Assembly: GCF_010731695.1 (NCBI RefSeq) | Contig: NZ_AP022586.1 | Coordinates: 2,480,001 to 2,544,000 of the forward strand | Source of the DNA: Mycolicibacterium litorale | Lineage (GTDB): Bacteria > Actinomycetota > Actinomycetes > Mycobacteriales > Mycobacteriaceae | Direction of reading: 5' to 3' | DNA length: 64,000 nt | Shown: piece by piece, positions 10,215-20,459 of the stretch | Layout: each line of letters begins with the position of its first letter | Numbering within the stretch: the stretch's first letter is position 1 | The notes under the pieces: model-generated | What the model saw: the letters and a program-made list of their open reading frames with translations, nothing else | What the model was told of the DNA's origin: nothing | Database searches by the model: none | Position numbers and translations under genes: made by a program

Positions 10215-11417
10215 TCAGCCGCCCGCGCCCCCGGCAAGCGCCGTCCGCAGGAACGGGGTGGAGTCGGGCAGCGACGCGAGCACCGTCCCGCTGTGATCCT
10301 GATCGGGGTAGACGCGCAACGTCACGTCCTGGCCGTTGGCGGTCAGCTGGTCGTAGAGGCTCAGCGTGGAACTCGGCGGCACGTCGCGGTCACGCAGGCC
10401 CACGCCGAGGAACAGCGGCCGGTCGTAGCCGCTGACCGGAGTGCCCAGGTACGCGTCGAGTGCCTCGGCCGCGTCCGGCAGCGACACCAGCGGCGCCCGG
10501 AAGAACTGCGCGGGCGTGCGGCCGGCGAGCGCCTCGTCCAGCTCGGCCGTGCACAGCGTCTCGGCCAGGTCGGCCGCCTCGCGGCCCTGCGCACTGAGCA
10601 CGCTGTCGACGTTCAAATCCGGCCGTGCCTCACGCAAGCCCGCCACGATGTAGGCGGCGTAGCTGTTGGCGGCCGACCCGAGCTCCGGCGGCAAGGCCAT
10701 GTCGGGACCCGCCCGCTTGACGACCTGTTCGATGTTGGCCGGCGTCCCGGTGGCGACCACGCCGCGGTAGTCCAGGCCACTTCCCCGGCTGAACTCCGTC
10801 GCGTAGCGCGCGCTGCTCACCGCCGCGCCGCCGCCCTGGGACTGTCCGACGATCGCCCACCGGGGCGACAGCGGCACGCTCAGGCCGTGTGCGGCCACCA
10901 CGGAGTCGATCACGGAGCGGGCGGTGGCCACGCTGTTGAGGTAGCTCATCAAACCGGGCGTGCCGAGCCCGGTGTAGTCGGTGGCCACGACGGCGTAGCC
11001 CTCGTCGAGCCAGTGGGTCAGGTAGTCGTCGTCGCGTCGGCTGCGCGGCAGCGCCGACGGCGTGCAGTCGTCCCCGAGACCCACGGTGCCGTGCGCCCAG
11101 GCGACGATCGGCCACCCGCCCGCGGGCGGCTCACCCTGCGGCAGGAACACCGCGGCCGTGCTGACCGCGGGCTGGTCGTGCTGGTCACGCGTGGCGTACA
11201 GGAGGCGGTACGCGGCGCCCGCGCCCCGCAGCGACAGCTCGGGCGCCAACGGGACGTCGCGGATCAGCGCGCCGGGCGCCGGGATGTCCCCCGTGTACGC
11301 GCGGGCGTCGAGACCCGACCAGTTGGGCACGGCGGCGGCCGACGCCGGCGCCACCGGTGCCGGCACCGCGATGCCGGCTGCCATCAGGACCACTGCGGCA
11401 ACAGATCTCCACCTCAC
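10215..11417 (-). CDS. Secreted alpha/beta hydrolase, secretory-lipase type
   Basis: 400 residues starting at GTG 11417. The first ~30 form a signal peptide (basic VRWRSVAAVVLMAAG, then a cleavage region ending ASAAA). The body resembles the secretory lipase family. PIVAWAHGTVGL contributes the oxyanion region, GQSQGGG (~183) holds the nucleophile serine, and GVGLRDRDVPPSST and YPDQDHSG likely carry the Asp and His of the triad. The open frame runs upstream to 11588, but that part overlaps the divergent MFS gene and lacks homology. Likely role: extracellular or cell-wall ester hydrolysis; substrate unknown. Confidence 0.85.
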   Translation of the reverse strand: MRWRSVAAVVLMAAGIAVPAPVAPASAAAVPNWSGLDARAYTGDIPAPGALIRDVPLAPELSLRGAGAAYRLLYATRDQHDQPAVSTAAVFLPQGEPPAGGWPIVAWAHGTVGLGDDCTPSALPRSRRDDDYLTHWLDEGYAVVATDYTGLGTPGLMSYLNSVATARSVIDSVVAAHGLSVPLSPRWAIVGQSQGGGAAVSSARYATEFSRGSGLDYRGVVATGTPANIEQVVKRAGPDMALPPELGSAANSYAAYIVAGLREARPDLNVDSVLSAQGREAADLAETLCTAELDEALAGRTPAQFFRAPLVSLPDAAEALDAYLGTPVSGYDRPLFLGVGLRDRDVPPSSTLSLYDQLTANGQDVTLRVYPDQDHSGTVLASLPDSTPFLRTALAGGAGG

Positions 11418-11502
11418 GCCGTCACGGTACGCACTGACCAACGATGTCCATATTGTGGGACCGCAGTTCAAATATATGAGACATCCGTGCCACCATGGGG
11501 AC

Positions 11503-12693
11503 ATGACCGCTCCGGTGATCGGTACCCTGCGCCGCTGGTCGATGTTGGTGCTCGGTGTCACCGCCACCATGTGCGCCAACGTCTTCATCTACGGCGCCGC
11601 GTTCCTCATCCCCACCCTGCACACCGAACGCGGCCTGGATCTCGCACTGGCCGGGCTGATGTCGTCCATGCCGAGTTTCGGCATGGTGGTGACCCTGATC
11701 GCGTGGGGATATGTCGTCGACCGCGTCGGTGAGCGTTTCGTCCTCACGGTCGGCTCAGCGCTCACCGCTGCCGCCGCATTCGGCGCGGCGGCAGTCGATT
11801 CCCTTCCCGCCGTCGGCGCACTGCTGTTCCTGGGTGGCATGGCGGCCGCGAGCAGCAACTCCGCCAGTGGACGCCTGGTGGTCGGATGGTTCCCACCCCG
11901 CCAGCGCGGCCTGGTGATGGGCATCCGCCAGGCCTCGGTTCCGCTGGGAGTCGGTCTGGGCGCGTTGGTGATCCCGCGTATCGCGCAGAGCCACGGCGTG
12001 GCGGCGGCACTGCTGTTCCCGGCCGTCGTCTGCGCGGCGTCGGCGGTCGTCTGCCTGCTCGGCGTACTCGATCCACCGCGACCCCCACGGGCGGAGGCGC
12101 CGGCCGAGGACCTCGCCAACCCGTACCGCGGCGCCGCGGTGCTGTGGCGGATCCACGCCGTGTCGGTGCTGCTGGTGGTGCCGCAGGCGGTGGTGTGGAC
12201 GTTCACGCTGGTGTGGCTGATGTCCGAGCGCGGGTGGTCGGCGGCGTCGGCCGGCGCACTGGTCACGTTCGCCCAGATCCTCGGGGCGGGCGGCCGGATC
12301 GGTGCGGGGTGGGTGTCCGACCGCGTCGGCGACCGGTTGCGGCCGATCCGCTGGATCGCCTGTGCTGCCGCGGCGATCCTGGCCGCAGTCGCGCTGAGCG
12401 ACGCCCTCGGCTCTCCGGTCAGCGTCGCCCTCATGGTGGTCGCCTCGGTGATCACGGTGTCCGACAACGGTTTGGCGTTCACCGCGATCGCCGAGATCGC
12501 CGGGCCCTTCTGGAGCGGGCGGGCGCTGGGCGCGCAAAACACCAGCCAGCACCTGGCGTCCGCCGCGTCAGCCCCCGTTTTCGGCGGGCTGATCGGAGTC
12601 TTCGGTTATCCCGTCGCGTTCGCGGCGCTGGCGGTGCTGCCGCTGCTGGCGCTGCCGATCGTGCCGGTGCACGCACCACCCGGGCGGCACTGA
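11503..12693 (+). CDS. Major facilitator superfamily transporter
   Basis: 396-residue inner-membrane transporter with about 12 hydrophobic segments in two halves. The loop between TM2 and TM3 has the MFS signature-like GYVVDRVGERF, repeated in the second half as GWVSDRVGDRLR. MGIRQASVPLG in TM5 resembles cyanate/nitrate-type MFS members. The ATG at 11503 follows GGGGA. It is divergent from the secreted hydrolase and in the position of Rv2994 of M. tuberculosis. The substrate is not predictable. Confidence 0.88.
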   Translation: MTAPVIGTLRRWSMLVLGVTATMCANVFIYGAAFLIPTLHTERGLDLALAGLMSSMPSFGMVVTLIAWGYVVDRVGERFVLTVGSALTAAAAFGAAAVDSLPAVGALLFLGGMAAASSNSASGRLVVGWFPPRQRGLVMGIRQASVPLGVGLGALVIPRIAQSHGVAAALLFPAVVCAASAVVCLLGVLDPPRPPRAEAPAEDLANPYRGAAVLWRIHAVSVLLVVPQAVVWTFTLVWLMSERGWSAASAGALVTFAQILGAGGRIGAGWVSDRVGDRLRPIRWIACAAAAILAAVALSDALGSPVSVALMVVASVITVSDNGLAFTAIAEIAGPFWSGRALGAQNTSQHLASAASAPVFGGLIGVFGYPVAFAALAVLPLLALPIVPVHAPPGRH

Positions 12694-12694
12694 G

Positions 12695-12826
12695 TCACTC
12701 GGCTTCGAGGTTCTCCGCACACGCCGCGAGCAGACCCCCGAGTTGTCGGCGTTCGGTCGCGCTCAGCCCGATCAGCCGGGAGGCATGCCAGCGGATGCTG
12801 TCCGATCCGGTGGCCCGCGAGCACAT
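12695..12826 (-). pseudogene. Vestigial MarR-type regulator C-terminus
   Basis: A 43-codon minus-strand frame ends in HASRLIGLSATERRQLGG...CAENLEAE, which looks like the last helix pair of a MarR-family regulator; no helix-turn-helix precedes it. On the other strand the same 210-base gap (12694-12926) holds a short frame ending VGFDPHLYTVESVHQKD at 12902 that I do not recognise. I read the gap as a scar of deleted genes. Neither frame has a ribosome site. Confidence 0.35.
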
Positions 12827-12914
12827 GGGCCGCGCGGCCGAGATGGCCGTCGGCTTCGACCCGCACCTCTACACGGTCGAATCGGTTCACCAGAAGGACT
12901 GAGACCCGGTGGGT

Positions 12915-12920
12915 TAGGTT
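12915..12920 (+). promoter_or_regulatory. -10 element for leaderless amidohydrolase transcript
   Basis: TAGGTT lies 6 bases before the GTG at 12927, with no ribosome site between them. Confidence 0.45.
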
Positions 12921-12926
12921 GACGGC

Positions 12927-14204
12927 GTGAACCGCCTGCTGCTGCACCACGCCACGCTCATCGACGGGACGGGTGACGCACCGCTCGCCGACGCCGCGGT
13001 GCTGATCGAGGACGGCCACATCCTCTGGGTGGGAACACTTTCCGACGCACCGGCAGATGACGCCGTCCGGGTCGACGTCGGCGGGCACACGATCTGCCCC
13101 GGATTCTTCGACTGTCACGTGCATTTCAGCCTCCCCGGTGCCGGCGCCACCCCGCTCGACCTGGCGTTGCACCCGCCGTCCTATCTCCACTTCCAGCTGA
13201 TCGAACGACTGCGGGTCACCCTGCACAACGGGGTCACCACCGCGCGCGATCTGATGGGCATCGACGCCGGAGTCCGGGACGCGGTCGGCCACGGGCTCAT
13301 CGACGGACCGCGCCTGCTGGTGGCGATCAACATGATGAGTCAGACCTGCGGCCACGCCGACTTCCACCTGCCGTCCGGTCTCGACCTGACGCCGTTGATC
13401 GGCGGTTCGCTGGTCGACACCGTCGAGGGGGCGCGCCGGCGTACCCGGGAGCTGATCGCCGCGGGCGCCGACGTTCTCAAGGTCGCCTCGAGTGGCGGGG
13501 TCAGCTCTCCCAGCGATCAACCCGAATGGCTCGGTATGCGAACCGAATTGATCGCCGCCGTGGTGCAGGAAGCCGCCGCCTACGGACACAAACGAGTGGC
13601 GGCGCACGCGATCGGGTACGCCGGGATCGAGGCCGCAGTGGAGGCGGGCGTCACCAGCATCGAACACGGCTACCAACTCGATGAGAGACTGCGCCGGAAG
13701 ATGGTGGACGCCGGCATCTTCCTGGTGCCCACCCTGCTGGAGACCATGGCCGATGTGACCGCGTCGGCGGCCGGGGAGGCCAAGAGTGCGAGCTGGCACG
13801 CGCTGGCCCACGAGTCGATCGCCGCGTCGGCGGCCGCCGGGGTGAAGATCGCCGTCGGCACCGACGCGGGGCTCGGTCCGCGACACGGTACGAACCTGCG
13901 CGAACTCGGCCTGCTCGTCCGCTTCGGCGGCCTCACCCCGATGCAGGCGGTCGTCGCGGGCACCTCGGCGTCGGCGCAATTGTGCGGTCTGTCAGATCAA
14001 TTGGGCACCGTGGCGGCGGGCAAGCTCGCCGATCTGGTGGTGGTGCGGGGTGATCCGCTGGCCGACATCGACGCGCTCGGTGAGCCGGAGAACATCCTGC
14101 TGGTGCTCAAGGAGGGCCGAGTGGCGATCGATCGCGGCGGGTTCGTGCCCGCCGCCGCGGCAGCACCAGCAGCGCCGCCGCCAGGAAACACAGCGCCCCG
14201 ATGA
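12927..14204 (+). CDS. Metal-dependent amidohydrolase (imidazolonepropionase/prolidase-like)
   Basis: 425 residues with the composite amidohydrolase fold: a beta-sandwich start (LIDGTGDAPLADAAVLIEDG) and a metal TIM barrel. Metal ligands are visible in GFFDCHVHFS (~60), a lysine in DVLKVASSGG, histidines in VAAHAIG and SIEHGYQLD, and the aspartate in GTDAGLG. Relatives hydrolyse peptidic or cyclic amide substrates, including Xaa-Pro dipeptides. The GTG start is probably leaderless. The last ~30 residues (PAAAAAPAAPPPGNTAPR) are low-complexity and overlap the convergent membrane gene by 98 bases, suggesting loss of an earlier stop. Confidence 0.85.
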   Translation: MNRLLLHHATLIDGTGDAPLADAAVLIEDGHILWVGTLSDAPADDAVRVDVGGHTICPGFFDCHVHFSLPGAGATPLDLALHPPSYLHFQLIERLRVTLHNGVTTARDLMGIDAGVRDAVGHGLIDGPRLLVAINMMSQTCGHADFHLPSGLDLTPLIGGSLVDTVEGARRRTRELIAAGADVLKVASSGGVSSPSDQPEWLGMRTELIAAVVQEAAAYGHKRVAAHAIGYAGIEAAVEAGVTSIEHGYQLDERLRRKMVDAGIFLVPTLLETMADVTASAAGEAKSASWHALAHESIAASAAAGVKIAVGTDAGLGPRHGTNLRELGLLVRFGGLTPMQAVVAGTSASAQLCGLSDQLGTVAAGKLADLVVVRGDPLADIDALGEPENILLVLKEGRVAIDRGGFVPAAAAAPAAPPPGNTAPR

Positions 14205-14718
14205 AGGTGCCGAGGTTGGCCAGCAGCGCGTCCTCGGTGACGCCGGCCGGTGTGACGAACGCGCCCAGCGCCGAGACGCCGAACGCCACGCAGCCGACCA
14301 TGTTGGCCCACTGCGCTTGCCAATCCCGCGATCTCGGGGCGAACCAGCCGACAGTCACGCTCACCGCGACGATCCCCAGCACACCGCTGACGAGGAACGC
14401 CGCCGACCCGGTGGCGTCGGGCGCCCACACCAGACGGCGCTGCTCGGTCACCGCATGCGCCCATACGGCCGCTCCTGTGCTCACGTTGAACAGCAGGGTG
14501 CCCATGAATTGGGTTGCCGCCGAGAGCCATTCGAGGCGAGACCCGCTTCTCGACCGAGTCAGCTGCAGCCACGCGGCGCTGGTGAAGAAAAACGAACCGG
14601 CGAAGCACAGGGCGTTGGCGGCACCGGCTCCGGCGATCGCGGCGAAGCCCGGCACCGTGGCGAGCGCGAACAGCGTGGAGCCGATCGCAAAGAGCCAGCA
14701 CTGCCGCGCCAGGGTCAC
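14107..14718 (-). CDS. Multi-pass membrane protein of unknown function
   Basis: 203 residues with five or six predicted membrane helices: WLFAIGSTLFALATV, ALCFAGSFFFTSAAWL, FMGTLLFNVSTGAAVW, AAFLVSGVLGIVAV, MVGCVAFGVSALGAF and FIGALCFLAAALLVL. The C-terminus is Arg-rich. Spacing of small residues resembles YrhK-domain membrane proteins, but this is weak. The GTG at 14718 abuts the leuB stop with no gap, so it is translationally coupled to serA-leuB. Its last 98 bases are antisense to the end of the amidohydrolase gene. Confidence 0.7.
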   Translation of the reverse strand: MTLARQCWLFAIGSTLFALATVPGFAAIAGAGAANALCFAGSFFFTSAAWLQLTRSRSGSRLEWLSAATQFMGTLLFNVSTGAAVWAHAVTEQRRLVWAPDATGSAAFLVSGVLGIVAVSVTVGWFAPRSRDWQAQWANMVGCVAFGVSALGAFVTPAGVTEDALLANLGTFIGALCFLAAALLVLPRRRARTRRDRSPLGPP

Positions 14719-15729
14719 CTACAGCAGGCCGACGATCCGGTCGCCGATCGCACTGGTGCCGAGCTTCTCGTCACCGCGGCCGGACAGGTGCGCCTCCACC
14801 GCTTTGTCGACGCGCGCAGCGGCGTCGGTCTCGCCGACGTGCGCGAGCAGCAACGCCACCGACATGATCGCGGCGGTGGGATCGGCGATGCCCTGACCCG
14901 CGATATCGGGGGCGCTGCCGTGCACAGGCTCGAACATCGACGGGTTGGTGCGCGTGGCGTCGATGTTGCCGCTGGCGGCCAACCCGATTCCGCCGCACAC
15001 CGCGGCGGCGAGGTCGGTGACGATGTCGCCGAACAGGTTGTCGGTGACGATCACGTCGAACCGGCCGGGGTCGGTGACGATGTGGATCATGGCGGCGTCG
15101 ACGTGCTGGTAGGCGATCTCGACGTCGGGGTATTCGGCGCCCACCTCCTGCACGGTGCGCCACCACAGCGCACCGGCGAACGTCAGCACGTTGTTCTTGT
15201 GCACCAGCGTGAGGTGTTTGCGGCGCTGCTGGGCGCGCCGGAACGCGTCCTCGACGACCCGGCGCACACCGAAGGCGGTGTTGAGGCTGACTTCGGTGGC
15301 CACCTCGTGGGGCGTGCCGACGCGGATGGCGCCGCCGGTGCCGGTGTAGGGCCCCTCGGTGCCTTCCCGCACCACCACGAAGTCGATGTCGGGGTTACCG
15401 GCCAGCGGACCGGTGACGCCGGAGTACAGCTTGGCGGGCCGCAGGTTGATGTGGTGGTCGAGCGCGAACCGGATGCGCAGAAGCAGACCGCGTTCGAGCA
15501 CACCGCTGGGCACCGACGGATCGCCGATCGCGCCGAGCAGGATCGCGTCGTGAGCCTTGAGCTCCTCGAGCACCGAGTCGGGCAGGATCTCCCCCGTCGC
15601 GTGATAACGCCGCGCACCGAGGTCGTAGCTGGTCTTCTCGACGTCGGGCAGGACGGCGTCGAGGACCTTGACGGCCTCGCCGATCACCTCGGGTCCGATA
15701 CCGTCTCCGGCGACGATCGCCAAGTTCAT
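14719..15729 (-). CDS. leuB: 3-isopropylmalate dehydrogenase
   Basis: Oxidises and decarboxylates 3-isopropylmalate with NAD in leucine synthesis. 336 residues from ATG 15729, the same length I recall for the M. tuberculosis protein. A GTG two codons earlier (15735) overlaps the serA stop and is possible. Motifs are [17 protein letters not shown], the substrate arginines in [37 protein letters not shown] (metal aspartates) and [18 protein letters not shown]. It follows serA and precedes the membrane gene in one minus-strand transcript. Confidence 0.96.
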   Translation of the reverse strand: MNLAIVAGDGIGPEVIGEAVKVLDAVLPDVEKTSYDLGARRYHATGEILPDSVLEELKAHDAILLGAIGDPSVPSGVLERGLLLRIRFALDHHINLRPAKLYSGVTGPLAGNPDIDFVVVREGTEGPYTGTGGAIRVGTPHEVATEVSLNTAFGVRRVVEDAFRRAQQRRKHLTLVHKNNVLTFAGALWWRTVQEVGAEYPDVEIAYQHVDAAMIHIVTDPGRFDVIVTDNLFGDIVTDLAAAVCGGIGLAASGNIDATRTNPSMFEPVHGSAPDIAGQGIADPTAAIMSVALLLAHVGETDAAARVDKAVEAHLSGRGDEKLGTSAIGDRIVGLL

Positions 15730-15731
15730 GG

Positions 15732-17318
15732 TCACGACAGATCAACCACTTCCAGTGTCTTGGCGTCGACGGCCTCGGCGATGGCGGTCCGCACGTCGGC
15801 GGGAACGTCGCGGTCCAGACGCAGCAGGATCGTCGCCCCCGGGCCCTCGGCGTCCTCGCTGAGCTGAGCCGCGTGGATGTTGACCTCGGCCCCGCCGAGG
15901 AGCGTGCCGATCTTGCCGAGCGCACCCGGCTGGTCGATGTAGTTCACGATCAGGTTGACGCCCTCGGCGCGCAGATCGAAGTTGCGCCCGTTGATCTGGA
16001 CGATCTTCTCCACTTGCTGCGGACCCGACAGCGTGCCGGCCACATTGGTCACCGAGCCGTCGGCGGCCACCGCCCGCACGTCGACGACGCTGCGGTGGTT
16101 GGGGCTCTCCGTGGCGGTGGACAGTTCGGACTGCACACCGCGTTCTGCGGCCAGACCCGGCGCGTTGACGAACGTGACCTGCTGATCGGTGACCGTCGAG
16201 AACAGCCCGCGCAGGGCCGAAAGCCGAAGGATGTCAACCTCTTCGGCGGCCAGCTCCCCGGCCACCCGCACCGAGAGCGTGGTGGTGGGCTCGGTGGCCA
16301 GCGTTCCGGCCAGCAGGCCCAGCTTGCGGACCAGGTCGAGCCACGGGGCGACCTCTTCACCGACGACCCCGCCGCCGACGTTGACCGCGTCGGGCACGAA
16401 TTCGCCGGCCAGGGCCAGGCGCACGCTCGCGGCGACGTCGGTACCCGCGCGGTCCTGCGCCTCGGCGGTGGAGGCGCCCAGGTGCGGCGTCACGACCACC
16501 TGCGGCAGCTCGAACAGCGGGCTGTCGGTGCACGGTTCGGTCGAGAACACGTCGAGACCGGCGGCGCGGACGTGACCGCTGGTGACGGCGTCGGCCAGCG
16601 CCTGCTCGTCGATCAGGCCACCGCGCGCGGCGTTGACGATGATCACGCCCGGCTTGGTCTTGGCCAGCGCGTCCTTCCCGATCAGCCCGGCGGTCTCCGG
16701 CGTCTTGGGCAGGTGCACCGAGATGAAGTCGGCGCGCCCCAGCAACTCGTCGAGCGAGAGCAGTTCGATGCCGAGTTGTGCCGCACGCGCCTGGGACACG
16801 TAGGGGTCGTAGGCCACGACGTGGGTGCCGAAGGCGGCCAGCCGCGCCGCCACCAGCTGACCGATCCGACCCAGCCCGACGACGCCGACGGTCTTGCCGT
16901 AGATCTCGGTGCCGGAGAACGACGAGCGCTTCCAGGTGTGGGCACGCAGCGTCGCGTCGGCGGCCGGGATCTGCCGGGCGGCGGACAACAGCAGCGCCAG
17001 CGCGTGTTCGGCGGCGCTGTGGATGTTCGATGTCGGTGCGTTGACGACCAGCACACCGCGCTCGGTGGCGGCGTCGACGTCGACGTTGTCCAGACCGACA
17101 CCGGCGCGGGCAACGATCTTGAGTTTGGGTGCGGCGGCGAGGACTTCGGCGTCGACCGTGGTGGCCGAGCGCACCAGCAGCGCGTCGGCCTCGGGGACGG
17201 CGGCCAGCAGTTTCTCGCGGTCCGGACCGTCGACCCAGCGGACTTCCACCTGGTCACCGAGGGCGGCGACGGTGCTCTCCGCGAGCTTGTCGGCTATCAG
17301 TACAACAGGGAGACTCAC
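15732..17318 (-). CDS. serA: D-3-phosphoglycerate dehydrogenase SerA
   Basis: First enzyme of serine synthesis, NAD-dependent. 528 residues as in the long, type I form: an N-terminal 2-hydroxyacid dehydrogenase domain with Rossmann motif [19 protein letters not shown] and the catalytic signature [22 protein letters not shown], the intervening allosteric-substrate-binding domain (~320-455), and a C-terminal ACT domain ([18 protein letters not shown]) for feedback by serine. The GTG at 17318 has TAGGCT 6 bases upstream and no ribosome site, so it is leaderless. It heads the serA-leuB transcript and is divergent from the FAD oxidoreductase gene. Confidence 0.97.
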   Translation of the reverse strand: MSLPVVLIADKLAESTVAALGDQVEVRWVDGPDREKLLAAVPEADALLVRSATTVDAEVLAAAPKLKIVARAGVGLDNVDVDAATERGVLVVNAPTSNIHSAAEHALALLLSAARQIPAADATLRAHTWKRSSFSGTEIYGKTVGVVGLGRIGQLVAARLAAFGTHVVAYDPYVSQARAAQLGIELLSLDELLGRADFISVHLPKTPETAGLIGKDALAKTKPGVIIVNAARGGLIDEQALADAVTSGHVRAAGLDVFSTEPCTDSPLFELPQVVVTPHLGASTAEAQDRAGTDVAASVRLALAGEFVPDAVNVGGGVVGEEVAPWLDLVRKLGLLAGTLATEPTTTLSVRVAGELAAEEVDILRLSALRGLFSTVTDQQVTFVNAPGLAAERGVQSELSTATESPNHRSVVDVRAVAADGSVTNVAGTLSGPQQVEKIVQINGRNFDLRAEGVNLIVNYIDQPGALGKIGTLLGGAEVNIHAAQLSEDAEGPGATILLRLDRDVPADVRTAIAEAVDAKTLEVVDLS

Positions 17319-17324
17319 GCGGTC

Positions 17325-17330
17325 AGCCTA
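17325..17330 (-). promoter_or_regulatory. -10 element for leaderless serA transcript
   Basis: TAGGCT on the minus strand, 6 bases before the serA GTG. Confidence 0.5.
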
Positions 17331-17389
17331 AAGGTCGGTAGTTTCGGACCGGCGGGCAGGATACGTGGCGAATGTAGCGACGCGGGGAG

Positions 17390-18847
17390 ATGAGCGAAGT
17401 GGACGTCACTGTCGTCGGCAGCGGGCCCAACGGGCTGGCCGCCGCGGTCATCTGCGCCCGCGCCGGGCTGTCCGTCCGGGTGCTGGAGGCCCAGCCGACC
17501 GCGGGCGGCGGGGCACGTAGCGCCGTGGACCCCGAGTTCCCCGATGTCCTGCACGACGTCTGCTCGGCGGTGCACCCGCTCGGGGTGGCGTCACCGTTCT
17601 TCGCGGAGTTCGACCTGGCCGCGCGGGGTGTCTCCCTGGTTGCGCCGGAGGTGTCCTACGGCAACCCGCTGCCGGGCAGGTCGGCGGCCGTGGCGTACCG
17701 GTCGCTGGAGCGCACCTGCGCCGAACTCGATCACGGCGATTCCTGGCGCCGGCTGTTCGGGCCGCTCGTCGACCACGTCGACGGTGTGCTCGGGTTCTTC
17801 CTCGGCGACAAACGCTCGCTGCCGCCGGATCTGCCGACGACCGTGCGGACCGGCCTGCGGGTCCTCGCCCAGGGCAGCCCGCTGTGGGGGTCGCTGCGCG
17901 GCGAGGACGCCAGGGCGCTGTTCACCGGCGTCGGCGTGCACGCCATCAAGACCATGCCGTCCCCGGTGAACAGCGGTGCGGGGCTGATGCTGGGCACGGT
18001 CGCGCACACGGCGGGCTGGCCGGTTCCCGTGGGCGGTACACAGGCGATCACCGATGCGATGATCGCCGATCTCGAGGCGCACGGCGGGGAACTCGTCCTC
18101 GGCGAGCGTGTGACCGCACCGCCGGCGGGGGTGACGATCTACGACACCGCGCCGACCGCGCTGCTCGGGATCTACGGCGATGCGGTGCCGCCGCGGTACG
18201 CCCGGGCCCTGCGCCGCTACCGGTACGGCCCCGGTGTCTGCAAGGTCGATTTCGTGCTGTCCGGTGAGATCCCGTGGCGTGACCCACGGGTCGCCGGCGC
18301 CGCCACCGTGCACATGGGCGGCAGCCGGGCGCAGATGGCGCTGGCCGAACGCGAGATCGCCGCGGGCCGGCACGCCGAGTGGCCGATGACGCTCTCGTCG
18401 CTACCGCACCTGGCGGACCCGTCGCGCATCGACGCCCAGGGCCGCCGCCCCCTGTGGACCTACGCGCACGTGCCGTCGGGGTCGCAGGCCGACCTGACCG
18501 AGACGGTGACCGCGATGTTCGAGCGCGTCGCGCCGGGCTTCCGCGATCTGGTCGTCGGCGCCCGTTGCGTTCCGGCGGCGCACATGTCCTCGCACAACGC
18601 GAATTACGTCGGCGGCGACATCATCGTCGGCGGGGCGACCCTCTTCGCCGCGATGGTGGGGCCGACCCTGCGGCTCAACCCGTGGACCACGCCGATCCCG
18701 GGGGCCTATCTGTGTTCGTCGGCGACGCCGCCCGGCACCGGGGTGCACGGGATGGCCGGCTACTACGCCGCCCGAACGGTCCTGCGCCGCGAGTTCGGGA
18801 TCACGGACATGCCTTCGCTCGCCCCTGAAAACGCGAAATCGGTGTAG
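17390..18847 (+). CDS. FAD-dependent oxidoreductase, phytoene-desaturase-like (Rv2997 type)
   Basis: 485 residues. The N-terminal dinucleotide-binding fold is VTVVGSGPNGLAAAVICARAGL ending in VLEAQPTAGGGARS, as in CrtI-type and related flavoproteins. The middle has the substrate-domain segment YRYGPGVCKVDFVLSG, and the C-terminal FAD clamp is YLCSSATPPGTGVHGMAGYYAARTVL. Family members desaturate or isomerise isoprenoids, but this subgroup is uncharacterised and no carotenoid genes are nearby. The ATG has GGGGAG upstream. The stop codon lies inside the hairpin at 18839-18879. Confidence 0.85.
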   Translation: MSEVDVTVVGSGPNGLAAAVICARAGLSVRVLEAQPTAGGGARSAVDPEFPDVLHDVCSAVHPLGVASPFFAEFDLAARGVSLVAPEVSYGNPLPGRSAAVAYRSLERTCAELDHGDSWRRLFGPLVDHVDGVLGFFLGDKRSLPPDLPTTVRTGLRVLAQGSPLWGSLRGEDARALFTGVGVHAIKTMPSPVNSGAGLMLGTVAHTAGWPVPVGGTQAITDAMIADLEAHGGELVLGERVTAPPAGVTIYDTAPTALLGIYGDAVPPRYARALRRYRYGPGVCKVDFVLSGEIPWRDPRVAGAATVHMGGSRAQMALAEREIAAGRHAEWPMTLSSLPHLADPSRIDAQGRRPLWTYAHVPSGSQADLTETVTAMFERVAPGFRDLVVGARCVPAAHMSSHNANYVGGDIIVGGATLFAAMVGPTLRLNPWTTPIPGAYLCSSATPPGTGVHGMAGYYAARTVLRREFGITDMPSLAPENAKSV

Positions 18848-18879
18848 TTGGTCGCGCTCAGCGCGACCAACTACACCGA
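18839..18879. terminator. 20-base perfect hairpin containing the stop codon of the FAD oxidoreductase
   Basis: TCGGTGTAGTTGGTCGCGCT (18839-18858) is exactly complementary to 18860-18879 with a single-base spacer. The TAG stop at 18845-18847 is part of the left arm. It lies between convergent genes, 13 bases before the ilvC stop, so it can terminate from both sides. Its perfection and near-zero loop suggest it may be a copy of a dispersed palindromic element. Confidence 0.8.
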
Positions 18880-18892
18880 AATCGAGAGGTAT

Positions 18893-20458
<1,566 letters not shown>

Positions 20459-20459
<1 letters not shown>

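Noticed and set aside
14050..15867. 605-codon plus-strand frame antisense to leuB
   Set aside because: Shadow of leuB; His/Arg/Gly-rich without homology.
15873..17393. 506-codon plus-strand frame antisense to serA
   Set aside because: Shadow of serA, which has complete dehydrogenase and ACT domains.
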